From: Zasmidium citrigriseum
Lineage: Eukaryota; Ascomycota; Dothideomycetes; Mycosphaerellales; Mycosphaerellaceae
Assembly: GCA_002786025.1 (NCBI GenBank)
Contig: NHNW01000058.1
Location: 62,001-126,000 of the forward strand
Reading direction: 5' to 3'
DNA: 64,000 nucleotides
Shown here: positions 44,949-55,057 of the stretch, piece after piece
How the letters are laid out: the number at the start of each line of letters is the position of its first letter
How positions within the stretch are numbered: position 1 is the first letter of the stretch
Notes under the pieces: generated by a model
What the model was told of the DNA's origin: nothing
Databases searched by the model: none
The model's input: the letters and a program-made list of their open reading frames with translations, nothing else
Program-made: the position numbers and the translations under genes

Positions 44949-45431
44949 TATGGAAAGTGGTCGGCGGTAGGTGGTGAGTAGTGGGTGGTGGGTGGTGTGG
45001 ATGTGTGAGGTCGACGCAAAAATTCGAGAGCGAGGATGTTGAAGGGGAAAGAGCAGGAAAGTGCGACCGGGGAATTAAGTTTAGCGCCGAGCTTACTCCA
45101 CGACTCTCCATTCACGTGCAAGCAGATAAGCGAGTGAATGACATTTGAAACTAGTTTACTGGACTGGAGGGAAGCTGGGTTTCCCGTGACTCTCATTTGA
45201 TGGTTTGGAGCTATGATAAAGCTACTGTAGTGCCAGGAGCAATGTCTTGCCTCGAATACCTGAAGGTGTTCTGGAGGTTGCGAACGTGGCCTTTGCATCG
45301 TATCCGTATCTCCATCGATGCCATCAAACACCCTGCTATCGACTGCCGTTACCGAAGCTTGAGAGGACTTGATTCGTTGGAGATCACTGCGATGAAAGTC
45401 AGAGCCTATATCAGCACCAAATGTTCAAGCG
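44949..45431. promoter_or_regulatory. Upstream region of LPRELR member 1
   Basis: Contains TTCACGTG at 45111-45118, the element shared with the other members. No gene. Confidence 0.5.
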
Positions 45432-46094
45432 TCATACGTTGATTGTCAACTTCTTCACCTCTTCTTCAGACAGCGCCTCGAGCTTCTGCTTCTCATGCGA
45501 CCATTTCGCTCGTGGGACACAGTCTTTCAAGTACACCTCTCGGGCTTGCTCGTTAGTGTAGAAGGTGGTGTCGTACGCGACAATCTCGATCGTTTCAGGC
45601 CTGCCGCTGTCAATGAGTTGTTTGTAGAGGTGCTCAATGATCCAGCCGTTTTTGCCGAGGACGTCCTCAGTCTTGGTCCTGATCTGAAGCTCCACACTGC
45701 TCGACGTCTTCTTGAGAAGCTTGCCCAGCCATTCCAAGTGCACCTCACACTCATCCTCCAAGAAGTCGGGCATCAAGACAATCTCAGCGGTGATGCGCGG
45801 ACACTCGATTGCGATTTTGAGCAGCGAGGAAGGGTCGAAGGAGATCGTATCGCGAAATTCGTCCCTGAGCAGCAACTTCTGCTTCTTCTTGGACCGAGCC
45901 TCGTATTCTCCCTTCACCAGCTTGGATGTGAGCAGCAGGTTCAGCACTGGAAAGCTCTCCGCGTGGCATTCAATGCCAGATCCACGCATTTTGACCTTGT
46001 GAGTTTCGAAGGTGGCGTCGTATATCGCCTCACGCATCTCGGCCGGCAGGTCGAAGAGGCGAAACATGTCTCGCGGTTGCTTCGTCTCCGCCAT
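45432..46094 (-). CDS. LPRELRxxIY-motif (F-box-like) protein, array member 2
   Basis: Uncharacterised, 220 aa, one exon. It opens with MAETKQPRDMFRLFDLPAEM then REAIYD, the family motif, and has the second motif LLLTSKLVKGEYEARSKKK. The central part includes EVHLEWLGKLLKK, equivalent to HLAWMGRL of member 1, which supports homology. The frame is open to 46238 but without an ATG there, so the ATG at 46094 is used. It ends EEVKKLTINV. Function unknown. Confidence 0.8.
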   Translation of the reverse strand: MAETKQPRDMFRLFDLPAEMREAIYDATFETHKVKMRGSGIECHAESFPVLNLLLTSKLVKGEYEARSKKKQKLLLRDEFRDTISFDPSSLLKIAIECPRITAEIVLMPDFLEDECEVHLEWLGKLLKKTSSSVELQIRTKTEDVLGKNGWIIEHLYKQLIDSGRPETIEIVAYDTTFYTNEQAREVYLKDCVPRAKWSHEKQKLEALSEEEVKKLTINV

Positions 46095-46496
46095 GGTCGT
46101 ATCGTGTTGGTGGATGGCAGAGTGTTGTGTTGTTTTGTAGAGAAGCGGAAGGAAAGAACAGCGGGGTTGAAGTGCGACTTGTAGTCGAGGAAGGCGCGCG
46201 GCTTGCGTCACTAGCGCGGACAGGGACTGCGCTTTCACATGAAGAAGTCACTCGCTCAACCCTCGCAGCAAGAATCTCATTGATCGATCTCTACTCGCCT
46301 CAAATTTTTTCTACAGTCGACTTCCCTCTTAAGCACACAACTTCTGCTGGAAGATCCATTGACTTCCCTCCTTCCATGAAGCAACACTAGTGGCTCTGTG
46401 CCATTCTCAGTACATCAACGTCGAGTCTTTCGTCCTCCGCCATCTTCTTGTGCAAGTACTTATTGCGGTCCGTCTCTTGCTCAGTTCGCATTGCCT
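46095..46496. promoter_or_regulatory. Upstream region of LPRELR member 2
   Basis: Contains CTAGCGCG at 46211-46218 and TTCACATG at 46234-46241, 140 bp before the ATG. Confidence 0.5.
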
Positions 46497-47339
46497 TCAC
46501 AAATCCAGCATCCTCGGAATTCCATGCCGGAACAGTACATTATCCGAACTGTCCCAACTGATATCACTCGCGCGATCTCCATCGATTGTGTACGGCCGAC
46601 CCTCCCCCAAATACCAGCCCTCATCTTTCGTCCACAAAGCCAGGAGCCTTTCATCCCCCTGCCGCTGGATCCGCATCTCCGCCAGGTGCATGATCGAAGA
46701 CAACACCCCAAAAAGCCTCAGGAGCGCCAATGATGCACGCTGGAATCCGAAGCCTCGTCTCGGACGAAAATCATCTTCGTCAAGATGTAGTACATTGATA
46801 GTGATGGCATCCCAGGTTTCGTCCGGTGTCATACTTTTGAAGATCTCCTCCATCCATATCGCATAACGCTCCACACTCTCGAGCTTCTCAGGCCAAATGA
46901 CTATCTTGCGCATTCTCGAGGGCCCGTCGAAAGCAGGAAGATCTGGCACACCAGTCGGCGTTTGCTGTGGATGCGTTGAACCGGTCGGCTCCAGGATATC
47001 AGCTCGCTCAGAATACTCTTGCCAAAATTTGCGACTGATCAGTGCCGACTTGAAAATCGGTAGTGGAATAGCAGCAGAGCTCTCTATAGCTTGCGAGTTT
47101 TCGTCATCCCCGAGGTAGATGATCAGAAGGTTGTCTACTATGAAGTCGTAAATCATATCTCTGATCTCTCGAGGCAAATCAAAGAAGCCGATGCGCCGCA
47201 TATCGTCATTCTTCTTGTGGTTTGTGGCCGGTGCCTTCACCGTTTGTGCTGAAGCTTTGTCGCTCTTCGGTCGGGCGCGGATTTTGGTCGGTGAGACTTT
47301 TCGGAGAAACAGCAGAAGTCGATTCTTCAGCTTTCCCAT
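46497..47339 (-). CDS. LPRELRxxIY-motif (F-box-like) protein, array member 3
   Basis: Uncharacterised, 280 aa, one exon. A basic N-terminus (MGKLKNRLLLFLRKVSPTK) is followed by GFFDLPREIRDMIYDFIV and the second motif SALISRKFWQEYSERAD. The C-terminal half has a predicted strand-helix pattern (RKIVIWPEKLESVERYAIWM). The frame is open to 47522, but the ATG at 47339 lies just after the promoter element shared by the family. The most divergent member of the array. Confidence 0.78.
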   Translation of the reverse strand: MGKLKNRLLLFLRKVSPTKIRARPKSDKASAQTVKAPATNHKKNDDMRRIGFFDLPREIRDMIYDFIVDNLLIIYLGDDENSQAIESSAAIPLPIFKSALISRKFWQEYSERADILEPTGSTHPQQTPTGVPDLPAFDGPSRMRKIVIWPEKLESVERYAIWMEEIFKSMTPDETWDAITINVLHLDEDDFRPRRGFGFQRASLALLRLFGVLSSIMHLAEMRIQRQGDERLLALWTKDEGWYLGEGRPYTIDGDRASDISWDSSDNVLFRHGIPRMLDL

Positions 47340-47838
47340 CTTCCAGTCGCTGTTGATGTGCTGGTGTGGAAATTTAGCTGGCGGAAGTTGTCTTTGGAGG
47401 CGGCCAGCGGGGCGACAAACAGCGTCGCAGGGAAGGCGCGAAACTTCACATGCTGCCAAGGCGCTAGCGCAGGGAACCGGGTGGATGAAGGAAGGCACGG
47501 TGTAGATTGAACTTTTGAGCAAGAGCCTTCTCTCCTATGTAGTTACAACTGACAAGACGTACGGAGCCCTCATAGTGCCCTCGGTGTGACTTCTTCTTCG
47601 AGTGCCCGAAGGACATTCGTCATTCCTGTAATATCCATCCCCACTGCTTCAATACCGACCCCGGCGATATTGAGTTGGCATGAAGTCATCATTTTTCTTA
47701 ACCGTCGTTTGCGGCCGTGTTATGTCCATCCGCGGAGGTCACCACTCTCTCACATGCAACGCTGACGTCTGGGCTATCCTCGTTAGTAAAACGGTGTTGA
47801 GCGATCGGGTAGATTCTCGAGACATACCAAGAGTGCAT
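47340..47838. promoter_or_regulatory. Upstream region of LPRELR member 3
   Basis: TTCACATGCTGCCAAG (47445-47460) runs directly into GCGCTAGCGC (47461-47470), about 110-130 bp before the ATG; almost the same block recurs upstream of member 4. Confidence 0.6.
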
Positions 47839-48645
47839 CTATGTCTTGTCCCCTGGTATCGAAGACTTCGGCATGACTTTCTCCAACGTACGCTTTTCCA
47901 CAGACCATTTCAGGATCATCCGGTCCTGCGCATCGAAATCGAAGGTCCTGAAAGGGTCGTGGGACGCAAATACCTCCAAGGAGGTCAGTTTTGGCAACTT
48001 CGTAAGCCCCTCGCAGCGCGGCTCGGGGCGGTCTTTGTCTTCGCCGTCTTGGAAATGAAAACAGCCCACGGCCTTGATGGACAACGTCTTGAGATGTGGC
48101 TCGCCCGCTATGTCGCTCAGCCATTCATCATGTGCCGCAAAATCGACCTTCCAGTTGGCAATATTGACCAAGACAGTCTCGATTGACCTGGTAGCTCGTG
48201 GCAGACTCGGGAACACGGCGAAACTATGCGGTGCGAATGAAGGAGTGTCGCTCAGTACCAACAGCCCTTTCTTGTCTGCTCGTTCCTTGTACTCGGCAGC
48301 AAATTGACGGCTTACTACCATAAGATTGGCCCGCATGGTGTTCGTCGCCTTGAGTTTGAGACCGCAATTGAGGTCCATGGAGATGTCGGGCACCAGTACC
48401 TCATCATAGACGAAGTCACGGAGCTCTCGAGGAAGATCGAAGAAGGGAAAGACGTCATGGTGGTCGTCGGGTTGCTTGGTCCTCGTAGTGGCGGTCGAGA
48501 GAGACTTGGGTGTGGGCATGTCGCCTTCAGTGGTGACGGCGTCGGCTGCCATGGTGGTGAGGTTGTGTGTCGGCGTCGCTTGGTGCGGGAGCTGAAAGTC
48601 AAGAACAGTCGTATCGTCTCCTTGATCAATGGTGCGGGGCGCCAT
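47839..48645 (-). CDS. LPRELRxxIY-motif (F-box-like) protein, array member 4
   Basis: Uncharacterised, 268 aa, one exon. A disordered N-terminus leads into FPFFDLPRELRDFVYDEVL and then LMVVSRQFAAEYKERADKKG with LLVLSD. The C-terminus contains FDAQDRMILKWSVEKRTLEKV, clearly related to the end of member 5. The frame continues to an ATG at 48831, but that would place the shared promoter block (48739-48766) inside the coding region, so I use the ATG at 48645 (MAPRTIDQGDD). Confidence 0.82.
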   Translation of the reverse strand: MAPRTIDQGDDTTVLDFQLPHQATPTHNLTTMAADAVTTEGDMPTPKSLSTATTRTKQPDDHHDVFPFFDLPRELRDFVYDEVLVPDISMDLNCGLKLKATNTMRANLMVVSRQFAAEYKERADKKGLLVLSDTPSFAPHSFAVFPSLPRATRSIETVLVNIANWKVDFAAHDEWLSDIAGEPHLKTLSIKAVGCFHFQDGEDKDRPEPRCEGLTKLPKLTSLEVFASHDPFRTFDFDAQDRMILKWSVEKRTLEKVMPKSSIPGDKT

Positions 48646-49307
48646 GGACGATGATGTGTTCTTGTTGCTGTTCTTCGAGCTTGGAAGCTCGAGGTCGGCG
48701 GAAGCAGAGAAGGGTTGAAAGTCGGAGGCGGGCACAACGTCACATGCTGCCGCCAAGACGCTAGCGCTGAAACCCCGGCGGCGGGAAGTACCACGAAAAA
48801 TCAAGTTCCAGCAATTGTTCACAATTCTCATGCCTCTGAATAGTCTATTGAGACAATGCTGAGACGTTTCCAGCGCTGCATTCGAGTTTGGAGATGGGCA
48901 GGCCGCAATACAGCGGCATAATGCATGGTAGTAGTTTAGAGACGAGAGTCTCTACATTGGTTCAACTCTCAACAATCACGCCCGTGGTCTGAACAACGGA
49001 GCCGTCGTCTGATGCCATAGACTTGATGGGGCTTTTGGGAGATGAATACCTTCTTATTGGCTTTGAACGCTGGTCAACGAGCTATACTTTTGCCCCCTTT
49101 CGCCACCTTTGCTTCTCAATGGAACGAGACGCCCAATCGCACCTCATCGCACTCATCGAACTGCTTCTGATCACAGTCCCATTGTCGATCTTTAGTTTCT
49201 TTGCACCTCCGTAGTCGGTTTTTAGTCTGTTTGCGCCTCCATAGTCGGTACTTGAGTCCTCCTCATCCCCTCTATCTCAGTCAACGAGCCCGCTTGAAAA
49301 GCACCAT
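48646..49307. promoter_or_regulatory. Upstream region of LPRELR member 4
   Basis: GTCACATGCTGCC (48739-48751) followed by CCAAGACGCTAGCGC (48753-48767), about 95-120 bp before the ATG. Further right is a 29-bp tandem duplication (49191-49249). Confidence 0.6.
49191..49249. repeat. 29-bp imperfect tandem duplication
   Basis: The 29-bp unit at 49191-49219 (TTTAGTTTCTTTGCACCTCC onward) is repeated at 49221-49249 with four substitutions. It sits between the 3' end of member 5 and the upstream region of member 4. Confidence 0.85.
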
Positions 49308-50126
49308 CTATCCCTCCAACCGCTTCAACTGCCCCGATACATTCTCTGGGATGCCCTCCGGAACGAACTTCTCGAACTCCTGCCTCTTCGACGACCATTT
49401 TAAGATCCTCCTGTCTTGCTTGCGGAAGCAACATTTGTCGAAAAGTGTATCCTCAGCAAAGACCTCGAAGCCGGTGACATTCTCCAACTTGGCAAGGCTC
49501 GCACAGTTGGACATCACCTCCTCCACCCTTCCGAACTGCATGTGGTACGCTGACCACACCATCTTCACTGACACTGCTTTGACCTCAGGCCTCTGAAAAA
49601 CCTCCAACATCCATGGGAAGTGTCTCCGATTCGCCGTACGCACGGCATCCGCAATGTTGATGTGCAGAGTGCGGAAAGGCTTGATGACGTCCAGAAGAGC
49701 TTGATTGACCAGAGGTGGCAATTCATAGCCAGTGTCGTGAATCTCGAGTACGCCCTTTTCCTGTGCGGCGTCCTTGTACTCTGTGCCGAATTGTCGGTTG
49801 ATGATGAGGAACTGCGGAACAGCCCTGTTGTGAGCTACAAAGCTCAATTTGCATTGGTTGATGTATTCGTAGGTTCGGTCTTTGAGAAGCTCGCCGTAGA
49901 TGTGGTCGCGCAGCTCTCGAGGGAGGTCGAAGAAGGGGAAGATTTCGCCGCCCGGGCCGCCGCCAGTGTCGCCAGTCTTCTCCCCGCCAGTCTCCCCGCC
50001 AATGTTGGCACCAGTCGCCTCGTCAATGCCACTGCCCGATGTAGCAGTGCTCGAGATTGTCTCTTCGTCGGACTTTGCACTGTCGGCCATGCTCTTCAAG
50101 GACTTGGATCTGGTGGCAGGCGCCAT
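49308..50126 (-). CDS. LPRELRxxIY-motif (F-box-like) protein, array member 5
   Basis: Uncharacterised, 272 aa, one exon. It starts MAPATRSKSLKS, has a Gly/Thr-rich linker, the motif FPFFDLPRELRDHIYGELL, the second motif FLIINRQFGTEYKDAAQEKG and VLEIHD, and ends with FRKQDRRILKWSSKRQEF, close to member 4. Members 4 and 5 are the closest pair I can see by eye. The frame is open further upstream but lacks a better ATG. Function unknown. Confidence 0.82.
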   Translation of the reverse strand: MAPATRSKSLKSMADSAKSDEETISSTATSGSGIDEATGANIGGETGGEKTGDTGGGPGGEIFPFFDLPRELRDHIYGELLKDRTYEYINQCKLSFVAHNRAVPQFLIINRQFGTEYKDAAQEKGVLEIHDTGYELPPLVNQALLDVIKPFRTLHINIADAVRTANRRHFPWMLEVFQRPEVKAVSVKMVWSAYHMQFGRVEEVMSNCASLAKLENVTGFEVFAEDTLFDKCCFRKQDRRILKWSSKRQEFEKFVPEGIPENVSGQLKRLEG

Positions 50127-50270
50127 GGTGATGAGAATGTCTCCGTCAATCTCGACTGGTGGTGATGATGACGAGGCGCCGGATGCCCGCTCGAGATGAT
50201 AGTGCGTCGCGATGTGGTGGAGACTGGGTTGAAAGCTGAATTCCGTCGGTCGGCAGGAACAGATGAAAGT

Positions 50271-50318
50271 CGGCAAGCACGCTAGCGAGAGCTTGAGCAC
50301 TATGCATACTTTCACGTG
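50271..50318. promoter_or_regulatory. Shared promoter elements of LPRELR member 5
   Basis: GCTAGCGAG at 50281-50289 and TTCACGTG at 50311-50318, about 155-190 bp before the ATG at 50126, in the same arrangement as in the other members. Confidence 0.5.
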
Positions 50319-50425
50319 TGCGGAACATATTCCCCATTCACAGGCTTGCATTCGTGTCTATACTCTAATCATCAAAAACCTCATAGCAAGATCTCAGGTA
50401 CTTCCCCTAGCACACCATCCAATCC

Positions 50426-51698
50426 TCACTCTCCCTGGACAACAACCCCCTCAGCCCTGAACTCCTTCAGTCCAGGCGGATCCCTCAAAAACCTCACATT
50501 CCTCACAACCCTCACCTCCGCGGCTTTCGTCAACCTCAAATGCCTCTCCATCTCCCTCTCCTTCTCCGCCTCCTCCCCAACCCCCTCATTCAATTTCCCC
50601 TCCTCCTCAATAGCCCTCGCAATGCCCTGATAATGCCTTTCAGTGTCCTTCAAAACCGCATGCATACTCGCCAGCACCATCTCCGTAGCCCTCGCAAGCG
50701 GCAAATCCCTCGCCGCAACCTCATCAGGCGACCGCCAGCTCACCGTATCCGCAACACCAGCAATCGTAACAGCCTGCTTCAACCTCGCAACAAGCAACGC
50801 AGCAAACATATCCCCCGTCCCGGAAAAGAAAATCGGCAACGCCGGAACCGTAACCCTCCAAAGTCTCGGCCTCCCCTCAGACGTCGCCGTACTCCCAATA
50901 ATCGACAATTTTCCTTCCCCTTCATTCCCCGGCGTATCCGGCAACCTCACACTGGTAATAACAACATGCGGAAGTCCCTGCTCATGCAAAACCCCCACAG
51001 CCTGCACCAAAGTCGCCCAATCCTGAATCTTCACCCCGGAGAGTAGTTCGGCCTCAAACTGATTCGGCAGTATCAAATCCGCATCTTTCATCAGCTCTTT
51101 ATACGCCTCCACACACTCCTCCGCGACGTAGATCCGTCCATTATCGCCCATCACGGGGTCTAGGATCCAGAAGAAGGACCCGGGCTTCGTTGCGGACCGG
51201 AGTTTGGCGTCGCGGCCGATTTTGCCGACTTCGTGGATCACGCCAGCCGAGGGACAGTAGCCGGAGAGGAGCATGTCGAAGGTATCAAGGCGGGCGGTGC
51301 GGAGGCCGGTGTAGAGGTCGGCGATTTCTTCGGGGGGTGTTTTGCGGCCGCGGAAGGTTTTGTAGGCGGTGTGGTTGCCTGTCAATCAGCATCCCTATCC
51401 TCAGTGATGTGTGGTGTTGGTGGTCTTACTGAAGTTCACGGTATGAATGGCAGATACCTCACAGCCGAGTGCCTGCATACAAAACGTCGCCATGGTGTTG
51501 CCGACATAGCTTCTCCCCTCTTTAGTATCTTGATACCTTGTCGCGTGGGATCTAGACTTACCCAGCAGTCACCTTGAAGCAGCCATTAGCTTATCATCCA
51601 TATCGCACTCTTGCTGGAGGGGGAGCACCCACATGACTGGCAACGGCCAGAACGTGAGTCTCCGGCACCTCTGCTGCTGCATCGTCGCCGGCAACCAT
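50426..51698 (-). CDS. Pyridoxal kinase
   Basis: Phosphorylates pyridoxal, pyridoxine and pyridoxamine in the vitamin B6 salvage pathway; 369 aa. Exons leftward 51698-51633, 51572-51562 (11 nt only), 51509-51430 and 51378-50426. Joined, they give VLAVASHVTAGYVGNTMATF, the family N-terminus; then TVNFSNHTAYKTFRG, SGYCPSAG, ILDPVMGDNGRIY, LILPNQFEAELLSG, and the anion-hole/base motif FSGTGDMFAALL. A Glu-rich insertion precedes the C-terminus. Yeast counterparts are BUD16/BUD17. Without the 11-nt exon the conserved VTAG segment and the frame are lost. The first ATG is preceded by an in-frame stop. Confidence 0.92.
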
Positions 51699-52144
51699 GG
51701 CTGGAATAGGAATTTCGAAGCGCAGGGAGAGGTAGTTGGTACGAGGGGTGTTTTCGAGGGGCTATGCAGTTGATAGTAGAGAAGCAGCAGTCAGGGAAGC
51801 AAAGCTAATCAACAAATGACGTTGGCGCGCGCAGATCCATTGAGGTGCAGTCATCAAAAAGCCTGACGACCGCCGGCGCCGCAATCGCAACTCCGACCGC
51901 ATTATTTTCGCCGGCGGACGGACAGCACTCCGTCGTACCCGATCATGACCATTCAACAGATTCAGCTCTCCCATGTACAGTTCCATCGCTCATGCAGGGT
52001 GACACACATTGCATTCGTGCCCATGCAGCCCAGAATAATCCGATCTGCGTCCCCGATTTGGAATGCACACGCGTTAGACGAACAACACCTCAAACACCGC
52101 ATCGCTTCGATTTCTCATTCAGTCCACTGTACGAGCTGGAACGG
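51699..52144. other. Intergenic: pyridoxal kinase promoter, PCNA 3' flank
   Basis: 446 bp between two minus-strand genes. No gene recognised. Confidence 0.5.
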
Positions 52145-53138
52145 TTACTCTTCGTCGCCGATCTAAAGACACTCGTATCAGTACATCGATCTCTCGAAAT
52201 AGAATCATGATTTGTGCATACCTTTGGCGCGAGGTAGAATCGCAAGTAGCTGTTGTTGCTGAGACCGTACTCGACGAGCAGCGGGACCTCGTTGCTCAGG
52301 CAGAGCTTGACAGATGTACTAAGCCCAGAAGCCTTGCAGAAGTTGGTGAGGTACTTGAGCGAGAAGGTAAGGGCGACGGGCTCGGAGAGGTTGATCTCGA
52401 TGTTCTGCTCGGGCTTCTCGACGTTGGTGTGCGAGCGGAGAGTGACGGAGCCGTTGCCAATGTCGCCAGAGCACTTGAAGCTGACACCGTCCTTTGTGCA
52501 CTCGATGGAGACTGTAATCCCGTCAGTATCACCTCATCCTCTCCTCTTTCATTTCGTATACGCACCGGACTCGCTAAGCGCCGTCAAATCCCTCGTAATA
52601 CGCTGAAACTCCGCACTCGGCATTTCAATCGTCGCCGCATACTCCGTATCCGGAATGCCCAAATGCTCTTGATCGATATCCATCAGCTTGATATCATACT
52701 CCGCAATGCGGTCGCTCTCAGAGTTCTCGAAGGTGAAGTTGACAACGTCCGGCGCATCCTCCGCCTTCATCGTCAAGATGTCCTCGTTCTGCGCGCATTT
52801 GAGGACCTTGGTGAGCGAGCTCAGGTTGATGCCGAGGGCGATGTTGCGGTCGCAGCGGAAGGGCGAGAAGGATTCGGACTTGAGCATCATGGAGACGAGG
52901 GCGACGTGCGAGTTGTCCATGGCTTGGAGGGCGATGCCGGAGTCATTGCAGTCGAAGTTGCAGTCTTGGACGAGATCTTTGATGGCGTCGACGACCTTGA
53001 CATGATATCAGCTTGTGTACACAGTGTGTACACAGCACCGTGTCTTACCTTCTTGAGCAGGGAGGCCTGCTCGAGACGTGCTTCCAACACTGTGGACTGA
53101 TCAGCTTTTGCCTGCAGTGAGTGATTGAATGGCGTACT
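52145..53138 (-). CDS. POL30: Proliferating cell nuclear antigen (DNA sliding clamp)
   Basis: Trimeric ring that tethers DNA polymerases and repair factors in the nucleus; 259 aa, the usual length. Exons leftward: 53138 (one base, A), 53089-53049, 52995-52566, 52511-52222 and 52162-52145. The start codon itself is split: A is followed by a 48-nt intron (GTACGC to CACAG) and TG, giving [14 protein letters not shown]. Other landmarks are [31 protein letters not shown], the interdomain-loop region [35 protein letters not shown] and the C-terminal YLRFYLAPK followed by IGDEE. A CTTTCACGTGATG-type E-box (53336-53350, minus orientation) lies about 200 bp upstream. Confidence 0.94.
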
Positions 53139-54624
53139 CTTGCTTGTGGGATTCTGAAATTGGTGTTGTTGAAGTCGAGATGGAAGCTATCGCTGTGCAG
53201 TAGTATGCAGAACTCGAAGGCGGATGGAAGTGTGTTGTGTTTGGTGTTTGGTAGATTTCACGACAGATTTAGAAGGGACGCGCTGTGAACCGCGACGCGC
53301 CAGAAACGTGACGGCGGGGCCGATTTGCCAAGACACATCACGTGAAAGACCTTTGTGCCTCAGGCATTCGGAAACAACTTCTACCAAGCATTGCGAAGCT
53401 CAAGACTACTCACGTCTACGAAACCTACAAGTCAACTTGATCACTTATCTCTTACTCATGCAAGCGCGGGCCGCAGCTGCCACTTCACAGAAACTTATCG
53501 ATGAGTACGGAAGGTCCCTCCGCAAGCCGCATCTCAACCACAGTACGATACTCCAAGCGGCGTGTGAAGGTTCCACATTCATGCTCAAACATCTTATGAA
53601 CAAGCAAATGTGCCGGCAAGAAGCAAATGTGGGTGGATCAGACCTGCGTCTCGGGATGCGCTCCTCTTGAAACTCGGGAAACATACCTCGGTGAGTAGAA
53701 ATGGAGTCCGAGTTGATGGGGAGGTGCCTCCGGCATCGACAAACCTTGACATCGGCATGTCGTGCCCAGGGACTGCCGTTGGGCTTTTGTTGTTCGGAAA
53801 GATAGCGAAGACCGAACGTCTTGGAGGAGGTTGAGTGTTTAGACCATTCTTCAATGACCCAACCCTTTTAGAGGCTACACGCGGCACAGTGGCAGCGAGA
53901 AGGGCCAGAGTAGCAGGTGGATCTGTGACTTCAAGCCAACCGCGTGCAAGCTTCCACGTTCGCGGAAATACCGACCTTTTCCATCCCACGGGCATCACTC
54001 TTGTCTCAGCACATTTGCGTGACAGGGGACCCATCGGCCGAGAATAGCTGAATCAGCTTAATAAGAAAAGCATGGACATCGAGTTCGCCATCGATGGATC
54101 GGATTGGGCGTCAGTCATCTGCAGCTAAATTGAACAACATCTCGAAACATCCATCTCTCATTTCGCACCGCCTCGGTGGAGTAGGCCTATTGGAGCGCAG
54201 CTTCTGGTGACCGACATGCCGTAAAGATTGGTAACAACCGAACACTTGGAAAGCGGTGAGAGATGTGCCCCCACGAGTGGCCAGCATTGTTTCTGCATCT
54301 GCGAGAAGGAAGCGGTTGTCAGGGATGGACGTGAGCCGAACCTTCATCCTCCCTTCTCTCTTGGAACCGTTCCGCCTCGAGCCCTATGGCCACGTGGTAA
54401 TCGCCAACGGAAGGAATACTCTTTTCGAAATGGTCCAATCTTCATGTAAGGGTCGATCCATGCAGGACCGCGCAAACCCTCCCTTCTTCCTTCCCATCGA
54501 GGATCCAAGTCCATGGAGCAGGAGCGTGGGATGGTTCCAGCTCGTCAGCACCTTCCTCGCCACCCGGTCTATTGCATCTGATGGCGCAAGGAAGATTGCA
54601 CAGGAAGCGCTAAAGCCGGGAAGC
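53139..54624. other. Intergenic between PCNA and EMC6
   Basis: 1.5 kb. PCNA promoter on the left, EMC6 3' flank on the right. Frames at 53594-54034 and 54256-54927 show no recognisable motif; the second is largely antisense to EMC6. Nothing else seen. Confidence 0.45.
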
Positions 54625-55057
54625 TTAAGCCTTACAGAGCCCGTAGAACAGCGTCCAGGTGAGGACAAAAGACATCAATCCTCCAAACATGTCGCCAGCC
54701 CAGAGGTCCGAGAACGGTCGAAAGAAGTAAGATTTCGTGTCCTGCTCCGCCTTGAGCGAGAAGATGAGAACGGAAACGATAGCCGTGCCAGTGAAATAGA
54801 AGATGAAGCCGGGCAAGGACTCCAGTCCGAGGGTGCCAGCGGCCACGCCAAACAACGACGCGGTCAAGGCCCGGATGTTCGAGACGGTCTGTGGCGATGT
54901 GCATGTGTTAGCGTGCGGCTCTGGTAGGCAACCGTCCAGAGAACGTGGCAGAGTTTAGAGTGGGTGAGCATGTGCATGGGACGGGACTCACGCGAGCATT
55001 GTGCTGGACGCTCTCTGTCACGATTGGGTGGATCGCAAGCTCCCGCTCATCTAACAT
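54625..55057 (-). CDS. EMC6: ER membrane protein complex subunit 6
   Basis: Small subunit of the ER membrane complex, an insertase for tail-anchored and multi-pass proteins; 109 aa, matching the family. Exons leftward 55057-54992 and 54888-54625, joined by a 103-nt intron. Exon 1 encodes MLDERELAIHPIVTESVQ and HNAR; exon 2 begins TVSNIRALTASLFGVAAG. Three membrane segments are visible: ASLFGVAAGTLGL to LPGFIFYF, TGTAIVSVLIFSLKA, and GGLMSFVLTWTLFYGL. The pattern N-x-x-x-L-x-x-x-x-G-x-x-A-G-x-L-G-L and the C-terminal TWTLFYG match human and yeast EMC6. Confidence 0.92.

Noticed and set aside
46095..46238. Longer N-terminus for LPRELR member 2
   Set aside because: The open frame begins with GTG, not ATG; the first ATG is at 46094.
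48646..48831. Longer N-terminus for LPRELR member 4 from the ATG at 48831
   Set aside because: It would place the promoter block shared with member 3 inside the coding sequence.
53594..54927. Frames at 53594-54034 (minus) and 54256-54927 (plus)
   Set aside because: The second is largely antisense to EMC6; neither shows family motifs.
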